A stretch of DNA of 64,000 bases from JBFMAI01 sp040755725 (GTDB lineage: Bacteria; Planctomycetota; Phycisphaerae; UBA1845; Fen-1342), in contig JBFMAI010000040.1 of the NCBI GenBank assembly GCA_040755725.1, forward strand, positions 248,001-312,000. Direction: 5' to 3'. This document shows positions 17,745-24,912 of this stretch, piece by piece (the first letter of the stretch is position 1; each line of letters starts with the position of its first letter). The position numbers and the translations under genes are program-made. The notes under the pieces are model-generated. The model searched no databases. It was given only the letters and a program-made list of their open reading frames with translations, and was not told where the DNA came from.

Positions 17745-20261
17745 ATGTCCACCCAGAATGGTCCCCGCTTCGTCCTGAGTGTTGGAGGCGCTAACCGAGC
17801 CCGCCGCACGAGTGGCGGGTTGCTTGGCCCCGCGCTGGCGTGCGGGGTTCTGATAGGCGCCTTCACTCTGCTCCCGCCGGTTGCATTGGCCCAGTCGACG
17901 GGCCTTCAGTCGGCGGCCGAGTCCCCCGCCGCCGGGCACCTGGAACGCCTCGATCAGCCGTACATCCCCGTGGACCGCGACCAACTGCCGCGAAGTCCGG
18001 GTTACCAGTGGTACGCCGACAACGGCCGCGGCTTCACCGTACAGGTCAACGTCGATGCGCAGGGGCTGAACATCGTGGGTGATGCTGCGAACGAACCGTC
18101 CATCGCCATCGACCCGACCAACCCGAGCCGCATGGCCATCGGCTGGCGCCAATTCGACACTATCAATAGCAACTTCCGACAGGCCGGCTGGGCCTACAGC
18201 CGCGACGGCGGCCAGACGTGGACTTTCCCCGGCGTTATCGAGCCCGGCCACTTCCGCTCCGACCCCGTCCTCGACTTCGACGCCAACGGGAACTTTTACT
18301 ACAACAGCCTCACCAACGAGGGCGGCTATCAATGCAAGGTCTTCAAGTCCACGAATGGCGGTCAGACCTGGGACGCGGGCGTCTTCGCCCAGGGCGGTGA
18401 CAAGCAGTGGATGACGATCGACCGCACCGGCGGCCCGGGTCACGGCCACATCTACGCCACCTGGAACCTTATGTACAGCATCTGCAGCGGCGACTTCACC
18501 CGTTCGACCAACGGCGGGGCGTCCTTCGGCGCGTGCTCCAATATCAGTGGCAGCCCCTACTGGGGCACCCTGGCCGTCGCTCCCAACGGGGCGCTGTTCG
18601 CCTGCGGCACCGGCGTCGAGCTGGCCCGCTCCAGCAATGCCCAGAATGCCGGTCAGACCGTCACGTGGGACATCGCCAAAACCGTCAATCTCGGCGGCAG
18701 CCTGGTGTTTAGCAGCGGCCCGAACCCCGGTGGCCTGCTCGGGCAGGTCTGGATCGCGGCGGACCATTCCGGCGGCCCGACACACGGGTACATCTACCTG
18801 CTCGCTTCGGTCGATCCCTCGGGGGCCGACCCGCTCGACGTGATGTTCTCCCGCAGCACCGACGGCGGCCAGACCTGGAGCACGCCGGTCCGTGTCAATG
18901 ACGACCCCGCCGGCAGCAACGCGTGGCAGTGGTTCGGCACGCTGTCCGTGGCGCCCAACGGCCGCCTCGACGCCATCTGGCTCGACACGCGCAACAACCC
19001 CGGCGGCTATCGCTCGCAGCTCTACTACTCGTACTCCGAAGACGGCGGGCTGACGTGGGCTGCGAACGAGTCACTTAGCCCGTCCTTCGATCCCCACATC
19101 GGTTGGCCGCAGCAGGACAAGCTCGGTGACTACTTCGACATGATCTCCTACGACGGCGGCGCCCACGTTGCGTGGGCCGGCACGTTCAACGGGGAGCAGG
19201 ACGTCTACTACACCTACATCTCGCGAGGGTTGGCCATTGGTTTGCCCAATGGCGTGCCGTCCCTGCTCAAGCCCGGGCAACCGACGGAAGTCCTCGTTCA
19301 GATCACCGAAGGCAACGAGCATTACATCCCCGGCACCGCGACGATGTACTTCCGCTATGACGGCGGGGTATTCCAGGCCCAGTCCCTCGAGCCGCTGGGC
19401 AACAACCGCTTCCGCGGCGTGCTCCCGGCCGCTCGCTGCGACGACGAGCCGCAGTTCTACTTCACGGCCCAGGGTGACCAGAGCGGCCTGGTCAGCCAGC
19501 CGCCCGGCGCTCCCGCGACCTACTTCACCGCCGACGTCGGCGAGATCGCGACGATCTACGAGAACCTCCTGGATACGAACCCCGGCTGGAGCACCGAGGG
19601 CCTATGGGCCTTCGGCCGACCTGCCGGGCAGGGCGGGGCCTACGGCGGCCCCGATCCCACCGCCGGCTACACCGGCCTCAACGTCTACGGCTACAACCTG
19701 AACGGCGATTACGAGAACAACCTGCCCCAGCGGCACCTCGTCAGCGGCCCCATCGACTGCACCGGCTGGACCGGCGTCCACCTGAACTTCTGGCGGTGGC
19801 TCGGCGTCGAGAAGCGCGATTACGACAAGGCGGACGTGGCCGTCAGCCGCGACGGCCTGAACTGGGTCACCGTCTGGCAGAACCCGAACTCGGAGACGGC
19901 GGACCTCAATTGGCAGGCGATGGACCTCGACATCTCCGCGGTCGCCGACGGTCAGCCCGCGGTGCGGCTGCGTTGGACGATGGGTCCCACCGACACGAGC
20001 TGGACGTACTGCGGCTGGAACATTGACGACATCCGGTTGACCGGGTTCCGCTGCGTGGACACGTGGCGGGTCGGCGACCTGAACTGCGACGGACTGGTTG
20101 ATTTCGGCGACATCAACCCCTTTGTGATGGCCCTGTCCAACCCCGCCGGTTACGCGGCCGCGTACCCGAACTGCGATATCCGCAACGGTGACATCAACGG
20201 CGACGGCCGGGTTGACTTCGGCGACATCAATCCGTTCGTTCGTTTGCTGACGAACCCGTAA
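17745..20261 (+). CDS. Exported sialidase-like BNR-repeat protein with dockerin-like tail
   Basis: The 838-residue protein has a signal peptide whose hydrophobic core (GLLGPALACGVLIGAF) is encoded by a family B repeat, ending near PPVALAQ. The N-terminal half carries at least five Asp-box/BNR loops (SRDGGQTW, STNGGQTW, STNGGASF, STDGGQTW, SEDGGLTW), the signature of six-bladed sialidase-like propellers. Next come a beta domain, the ~150-residue sandwich module (DTNPGWSTEGLW to SWTYCGWNIDD) and the paired DFGDINPFV tail. GGAGGAGG lies 6 bases before the ATG. I see no Arg triad clear enough to call a true sialidase; it may be only a binding or hydrolytic propeller. Confidence 0.85.
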   Translation: MSTQNGPRFVLSVGGANRARRTSGGLLGPALACGVLIGAFTLLPPVALAQSTGLQSAAESPAAGHLERLDQPYIPVDRDQLPRSPGYQWYADNGRGFTVQVNVDAQGLNIVGDAANEPSIAIDPTNPSRMAIGWRQFDTINSNFRQAGWAYSRDGGQTWTFPGVIEPGHFRSDPVLDFDANGNFYYNSLTNEGGYQCKVFKSTNGGQTWDAGVFAQGGDKQWMTIDRTGGPGHGHIYATWNLMYSICSGDFTRSTNGGASFGACSNISGSPYWGTLAVAPNGALFACGTGVELARSSNAQNAGQTVTWDIAKTVNLGGSLVFSSGPNPGGLLGQVWIAADHSGGPTHGYIYLLASVDPSGADPLDVMFSRSTDGGQTWSTPVRVNDDPAGSNAWQWFGTLSVAPNGRLDAIWLDTRNNPGGYRSQLYYSYSEDGGLTWAANESLSPSFDPHIGWPQQDKLGDYFDMISYDGGAHVAWAGTFNGEQDVYYTYISRGLAIGLPNGVPSLLKPGQPTEVLVQITEGNEHYIPGTATMYFRYDGGVFQAQSLEPLGNNRFRGVLPAARCDDEPQFYFTAQGDQSGLVSQPPGAPATYFTADVGEIATIYENLLDTNPGWSTEGLWAFGRPAGQGGAYGGPDPTAGYTGLNVYGYNLNGDYENNLPQRHLVSGPIDCTGWTGVHLNFWRWLGVEKRDYDKADVAVSRDGLNWVTVWQNPNSETADLNWQAMDLDISAVADGQPAVRLRWTMGPTDTSWTYCGWNIDDIRLTGFRCVDTWRVGDLNCDGLVDFGDINPFVMALSNPAGYAAAYPNCDIRNGDINGDGRVDFGDINPFVRLLTNP
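17791..17860 (+). repeat. Three-stem repeat, family B copy 4, encoding a signal-peptide core
   Basis: The element lies wholly inside the sialidase-like gene, covering codons 16-39. CCGCCGCACGAGTGGCGGG and CCCCGCGCTGGCGTGCGGGG form its two hairpins, followed by TTCTGATAGGCGC. Translated in this frame it gives Gly-Gly-Leu-Leu-Gly-Pro-Ala-Leu-Ala-Cys-Gly-Val-Leu-Ile-Gly-Ala, the hydrophobic part of the leader. Confidence 0.85.
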
Positions 20262-20292
20262 GCAGGCCGACCGCAATCCGCGGGAGGTGACG

Positions 20293-21363
20293 GTGCGACA
20301 CGCTCTCATCATGGCCGGGGGGGCCGGCACGCGGCTGTGGCCGCTCAGCCGCGCCGCACGGCCCAAGCAGCTCTTGCGGTTGTTCGACGGCCGGTCCCTG
20401 CTACAGCTTTCACGGCAACGGCTGACCGGACTGTTCGAACCGGACCGCATCTGGGTCATTACGTCCGCTCGCTACATCGACCAGGTCGCCGCCGAATTGC
20501 CGGACATCCCTCGGCAGAACCTGATCGGAGAACCGTTGGTGCGCGACACGGCCAATGCGATCGGCCTGGCGGCCAACCTGCTCGCCCGCCGCGACCCGGA
20601 CGCCACGATGGCGGTCTTCACCGCGGACCACATCATCCAGCCACAGGAGCGCTTCGCCGCCGCCATTCGCGCTGGTCTGGAGGCCGCAGAGCAGCACCCG
20701 GACAGTCTCATCACGTTCGGCATCCGCCCGCGGAGTCCCCACACCGGCTACGGCTACCTGCGCCGCGGGGCGGCGGTCGCTCCCCCGGTCTATCGTGTCG
20801 CCGAGTTCAAGGAGAAGCCGACCCGCGCCGTCGCCGAGCAGTACCTCGCCAGCGGCGAGTACTACTGGAACAGCGGCATGTTTGCGTGGCGGGCCGGCGC
20901 CGTGCTGGCGGAACTCGCACGGTTGCTGGCCGAGAACGCGGCGGGACTAAAGGAACTCGCCGCCCACTGGGAGACGTGGGGCCGGTCCGACGAGAGTGAA
21001 CGTCGCTTCGCCCAGCTCAAGAAGATTTCCATCGACTATGGCGTCATGGAGCACGCGGCCAGTGTGCTGCTCGTCGAGATGGACTGCGACTGGAAGGACC
21101 TGGGCTCCTGGGTCGCCATTGCCGAGACGCGCACGCCGGACGCCGCCGGCAACGTCGCTATCGCCGAGCACGCCTTGATCGTCGATGGGCACAACAACAT
21201 CGTTGTCACGGAATCCGGCCACCTCATCGTGGCCCTCGGCGTTGACGACGTGGTCATCGTGCACAGCGACGATGCCACGCTCGTGTGCCGCCGCGAGCGC
21301 GTCGAACAGATGAAGGCGCTCGCGGAGCGGCGCGTGGCCGGGTTCGGGCCGCGGTACGAGTAG
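20293..21363 (+). CDS. manC: Mannose-1-phosphate guanylyltransferase
   Basis: The 356-residue protein has the GDP-mannose pyrophosphorylase signature MAGGAGTRLWPLSRAARPKQ near its N-terminus, VFTADHII, FKEKPTRAVAEQYL, YYWNSGMFAW and VEMDCDWKDLGSW. It makes GDP-mannose from mannose-1-phosphate and GTP for envelope glycans. It has only the nucleotidyltransferase domain, lacking the C-terminal isomerase of bifunctional ManC/AlgA. I chose GTG 20293 because GGAGG at 20283-20287 then has a 5-base spacer; GTG 20287 would overlap that site. It starts 31 bp after the sialidase-like stop. Confidence 0.92.
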   Translation: MRHALIMAGGAGTRLWPLSRAARPKQLLRLFDGRSLLQLSRQRLTGLFEPDRIWVITSARYIDQVAAELPDIPRQNLIGEPLVRDTANAIGLAANLLARRDPDATMAVFTADHIIQPQERFAAAIRAGLEAAEQHPDSLITFGIRPRSPHTGYGYLRRGAAVAPPVYRVAEFKEKPTRAVAEQYLASGEYYWNSGMFAWRAGAVLAELARLLAENAAGLKELAAHWETWGRSDESERRFAQLKKISIDYGVMEHAASVLLVEMDCDWKDLGSWVAIAETRTPDAAGNVAIAEHALIVDGHNNIVVTESGHLIVALGVDDVVIVHSDDATLVCRRERVEQMKALAERRVAGFGPRYE

Positions 21364-21999
21364 AACGAACCCCGCGACGGTGTGGGGGCGTACCGACCAC
21401 AACCGACGCGGGATGCCGGAACCGTGACCGCATGATGTTTGCGGCGCAATCGTGCGCGGTCACGGAGCGCATTCCTACCAAGCGGACGTTGCTTTTCGGA
21501 AACACGCACGAAGGCTATGCGCGGGGGCGACTTGCGCGCCACTCGACCGGTTCGATGCTCCGGCACGATGATTTCGGACCACAGCGGCATTCGGTGACTC
21601 GGCGGCGACGACCAGCACGTCGCCTGCAAATGCCTTCGGCTAAGTACTTTGCGATCCGACTCCAAATAACGTCCCCCCCGGCGTGCGCCGGTACCGATAT
21701 TGCTTGAATATGGGCGGCTCGGCGTGAAACCGGTGCTTTCCGAAGGTTGGGCACAGCCCTGGAAGCGAGAGCCTGTACGACGCGCATGGAGGCTGCCGAG
21801 CCCGTACCGAGCGGCGGCCGCACGGCCGCGGTCGTTGCGTGGCGTCCGGTGACAGGTGCAAACGGCGGAGGAGGAGGGACGTAGGAAGCCGGGTTTGGGG
21901 ATTGAAGCGCCGGGTGGCCCGACGTTCGGGCGGGCCGCCCGGCTTGTTTCTTGTCAGCAATCCGCGGCGTGCCAATCTCTCGGGCCGCCAACACGCGAC
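21364..21999. other. Gene-poor region downstream of manC
   Basis: No open frame here resembles a protein. Base composition is a little less GC-rich than the neighbouring genes. Near its right end is a strong hairpin with a T-rich flank. Confidence 0.55.
21909..21954 (+). terminator. Terminator-like hairpin
   Basis: GCCGGGTGGCCCG (21909-21921) pairs with CGGGCCGCCCGGC (21931-21943) as a 13-bp stem with one G-U, a 9-base loop, and TTGTTTCTTGT directly after it. This fits a rho-independent terminator on the plus strand, but it is about 550 bp after manC with no gene between, so the transcript it ends is unclear. Confidence 0.45.
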
Positions 22000-22515
22000 T
22001 GTCGCCCGCGCTAAAAGCGGCTATCAGAACCCCGCGCGCCTCGTTCTCCGACGTGTTGGGCGTCGGGCAGGTCACCGAGCAGAACGAGCAGCCCAAGAAC
22101 TCCTCCAGACCGAGCGTATTCTCTGCCGCACTCGACGTCTTCCTCCGGAGCGATCCGAAGCCAGTATGTGCCATTCGGCGGGCAAAACGTCTTCTGGCCG
22201 GATGGGAAACAGGGGACCACTTGAACGCGCTGAAGCGTCCCCGCGCCGCACCCGGCCGAAGCCTGATAGAGCTCCCAGTGCAGCGGCACCCCGAAGTCGG
22301 AGTACACGAAAACCGACGCACTTTTCGGCCCGGCGACGAACTGGAATTGGTACCAGTCGGTGTCGGGGGCCGACCCCCGGGCGGCCGGGGGGAGGTTCGG
22401 CGACGACGTCCCGCAAGGACTTCTCGGTTTGAGCGGTGGCAATGACGCGGTCCACTTGGGCTAGCACCGCGCTGCCCCCAAGAAGGACCATACCGGATGC
22501 AGTGGCCGTCTTCAT
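22000..22515 (-). pseudogene. Decayed exported protein with a PPC-like beta domain
   Basis: A clear start exists: GGGAG 9 bases before the ATG at 22515 and a signal peptide (MKTATASGMVLLGGSAVLAQ). After about residue 40 (SLRDVVAE) the frame breaks in a C/G run near 22390. In the second frame follows DTDWYQFQFVAGPKSASVFV, then VPLHWELYQASAGCGAG and NGTYWLRIAPE with four Cys, which looks like the pre-peptidase C-terminal (PPC) beta domain of exported proteins. A second frame break occurs at ECGREY, after which TLGLEEF and a Cys pair continue in the third frame. The 3' end runs into a family B fragment. Either a pseudogene or two assembly errors in homopolymers. Confidence 0.6.
22018..22041 (-). 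repeat. Family B fragment, reversed
   Basis: CTATCAGAACCCCGCGCGCC is the reverse complement of the right end of family B (GGGGTTCTGATAG). Only the outer arm and part of the second hairpin are present, lying in the 3' end of the decayed gene. Confidence 0.5.
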
Positions 22516-22897
22516 GCCCGCTACTCCCGGCGCGCCTCCTCCACTGCTGCACCGCGCGAGCGGTGACCCGGGACTATTCACCATCCCGGTGCTGATAGCA
22601 CGGCGCGCCGCGGCGGGGGCGTTCAAGGGCACGATCGGGCGGTGACAGGGGGCACTCGGCCCATGAAGCCGCCTTCCAGTGACGTCGCCCCCTTACCCCC
22701 ACAAGCCCAACGGGCTCGGGAACGTCGCGTCGCCCGGGTTGGCAGAGGAATCACTAACGCAGGACCAGGCTCAAGTGTGCCTGCCGCGGCGGGGTTGGTC
22801 CGCGTGAAGGGAGGCGCGATGGCAACCGTCTGGGCCGCAACAGCACACCATCTCACGGTTTGGTCACGAGCACGAGACGACCCCAGCCAACGGCCGT

Positions 22898-22967
22898 GTG
22901 CCACTGCTTTCAAGCAGCGCGCCTCGCGGACACGTCGCGAACTTGCCCTGCTGAAGAGCAGTGGCAC
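22898..22967. repeat. Inverted repeat with GTGCCACTGCT arms
   Basis: GTGCCACTGCTTTCAAGCAG (22898-22917) faces CTGCTGAAGAGCAGTGGCAC (22948-22967), separated by 30 bases; the arms are nearly perfect complements. A compact relative, CCACTGCTCTGGAGCAGTGG, occurs inside the subtilase gene at 33132. Confidence 0.7.
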
Positions 22968-23020
22968 CCGCCGCCTGGACGATGCTCGCCGGTGCGCTGG
23001 ATGGGGAAGGCCGGGGAGCC

Positions 23021-23056
23021 CGAGGGGGAACCTTGGGGCCGGATGGTTCCCCCTCG
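23021..23056. other. Perfect 12-bp hairpin
   Basis: CGAGGGGGAACC pairs with GGTTCCCCCTCG around a 12-base GC-rich loop. There is no T-tract, so it is not a simple terminator. Its role is unknown. Confidence 0.55.
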
Positions 23057-23444
23057 GCGAGAACCAGAAACCATCCTCAACGCCAAGGGGCCGACTTGCT
23101 GTGAAGCATTACACGGGGTTAACGCGCTTCATGACCCGCCGGCCGCGAGTCCGTCGCACGCGACATAATCCGGCGCGGCCCATCGGACAGAACAGTCTCG
23201 GGTTATGTCTCAAGGCGTTGACCCGGCGCTGGGCATCGAAAAATGCGACTGGCAGGATATGTGAGCTCGGTCACGGTGCGAAACCGAACAGGACGAACAT
23301 CGCTACCCGGGAAGTACGCGGAGCGCTTGCCTCACCCAGCCGTCCCAAATGGCCGAACCCTCTATCGTGCTTTGCTCGAGTGGCCCCCGTGCCTTGACGA
23401 TCGCCGCGAGAAGCTCGGGGTTATGACGGTGCCGGAAACCCGCT

Positions 23445-23513
23445 GACCGAGCCCACCACGCAAGCGGTGGGCCGCTTGGCCCCGCGCCGGCGTGCGCGGT
23501 TCTGATTGGTGCT
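23445..23513 (+). repeat. Three-stem repeat, family B copy 5
   Basis: CCCACCACGCAAGCGGTGGG and GCTTGGCCCCGCGCCGGCG, followed by GTTCTGATTGGTGC, match family B closely. It abuts the stop of the HD-GYP gene on the opposite strand (stop at 23515), as other copies abut gene ends. Confidence 0.75.
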
Positions 23514-23514
23514 C

Positions 23515-24801
23515 TCAGGGGTAAGCCGCCTGCAACGGCGTGCGGAAGCGGTGGGCTTCAAACTCGTCGCCGTCTACCGGCTCGCGCGAGTGCAGGTAGG
23601 ACAGGTCCTCGCCGGCCAGGCTCGCCAGCCGCAGATCGGGCCGGCTGCTCAGCCGCAGCGGCCCCTCGAGCTCGGCGCGGGACAACCGCCGGTTGGACGC
23701 GTCGAACGCAATGATCACGTACGGGTCAAAGGGGTCTTCGCGATTGTACTTGACGACGGGGGCGTACCGGCCGTCGCGCAGTCGCAACTTGGAGCCGATC
23801 GGGAAGGGTTGCACGAGGCCGGCGAAGACCTGGGCGAGCTTCGCATCATAGAAGTGCCGCATCGGCCCGATCGTCATCTCCCACAGCACGCGGGCCGGCG
23901 ACTTCGCCGCGCGAAAGACCCGGTCGGACGTAGCGGCGTCGAAGGCGTCGGCAATCCGCACGATCCGCGAGAAGATGTGCAGCCGATCGCCCGGCAACTG
24001 CTGCGGGTAGCCCGTCCCCTTCATGTTTTCGTGGTGGGTCTTGACCACAGCGCGGGCGACGGCGGAAAAGCCGTCCGGCAGCAGATTGAACCCGTCCAGC
24101 GGGTGCCGGCGGATGGCCTCGCGCTCGGCGTCCGTGAGTGGGCGTTCGAGTTCGGTCAGGTGTTGTAGCGGCTGCATCCCCAGGTCCATGACCATCGCGG
24201 CCAGGCCCAGCGGGGCCAGGTCGCCGGCGAACGTCGGCGCCACGTCCCGGGCCCGCATCTGCCGCAGCCGTTCGGAGATCAGATAGTCCATGCTCGCCGC
24301 CGCCAACAGCATGCTCAGGTAAAACACGTTGCCGGCGTGAACACCGAGGTAGTTCCGGCTGTCGAGGCAGCTGGCCACGACCGCCGCCGACGTGGGGTTG
24401 GCCTTCAGGAACTCCATCAGCTCCCGCACGGTGGCCTGCAACAGGCCGCAGTCCACCTGGCTGACGGCGGTGCGGTTGGCGAACCGCTCGCGGACCTCGG
24501 TCAGGCAGCGGGCGACGCGCTGCTGCGTCTCGTCGGCAACGCGGCGCTCGCGCGCGTCGTCCTCAAACTCCACCACACTGTCCAACACGGGGTCGTGGAC
24601 GCGGACACGCATCCCCGGGTACCGTCGCCGAATCACCAAGATGTCCGCCGCGGTCAACATGCGACCGGCTTGCAGCATCACCCGGCCATTGGAAACGACC
24701 GGGTCGTGCATCATCATGCCCGGCTGCAACTCGTCGGTGAAGACCAGCAGAGGCACGGCTACCTGATCCTGCGTCGACTCCGCCACGCTCCCGGCCCGCA
24801 T
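23515..24801 (-). CDS. HD-GYP-like protein with a degenerate HD site
   Basis: The 428-residue protein has an N-terminal domain of about 120 residues and a C-terminal HD-GYP-like domain. The GYP half is kept: KTHHENMKGTGYP. The HD half is altered: where active enzymes have LLHDIGK it reads VMDLGMQ, so the metal-binding His is lost though the Asp remains; the first His of the fold is near HAGNVFYL. HD-GYP enzymes break down cyclic di-GMP; this one may only bind it or be inactive. The ATG at 24801 begins MRAGSVAEST; a TTG 45 bases upstream is possible. It is 112 bp downstream of the RND permease gene. Confidence 0.75.
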   Translation of the reverse strand: MRAGSVAESTQDQVAVPLLVFTDELQPGMMMHDPVVSNGRVMLQAGRMLTAADILVIRRRYPGMRVRVHDPVLDSVVEFEDDARERRVADETQQRVARCLTEVRERFANRTAVSQVDCGLLQATVRELMEFLKANPTSAAVVASCLDSRNYLGVHAGNVFYLSMLLAAASMDYLISERLRQMRARDVAPTFAGDLAPLGLAAMVMDLGMQPLQHLTELERPLTDAEREAIRRHPLDGFNLLPDGFSAVARAVVKTHHENMKGTGYPQQLPGDRLHIFSRIVRIADAFDAATSDRVFRAAKSPARVLWEMTIGPMRHFYDAKLAQVFAGLVQPFPIGSKLRLRDGRYAPVVKYNREDPFDPYVIIAFDASNRRLSRAELEGPLRLSSRPDLRLASLAGEDLSYLHSREPVDGDEFEAHRFRTPLQAAYP

Positions 24802-24912
24802 GGGCCCGGGGTTCCGGCGACCGCCGCCCGCACTCCGAACGCACAACGCTTATCGGACGGCGTGCGGCCCCGCCACCATTGACTACCGCGGGCCTCGGAA
24901 AGATCGGCAGAA

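Larger units (their letters stand above)
22516..23444. other. Region without recognisable genes, with strong inverted repeats
   Basis: I find no protein-like frame in 930 bp. It contains an inverted-repeat pair at 22898-22967 and a perfect 12-bp hairpin at 23021-23056, so it may encode structured RNA or be a mobile-element remnant. No reverse transcriptase or transposase motif is visible in any frame. Confidence 0.5.

Noticed and set aside
17745..20261. Calling the BNR protein a true sialidase
   Set aside because: Asp boxes are clear but the Arg triad and other catalytic residues could not be assigned by eye.
22860..23400. A group II intron or reverse-transcriptase remnant
   Set aside because: One stretch looked reminiscent of intron-type sequence, but no reverse-transcriptase motif (YADD or similar) or domain V hairpin can be seen in any frame.
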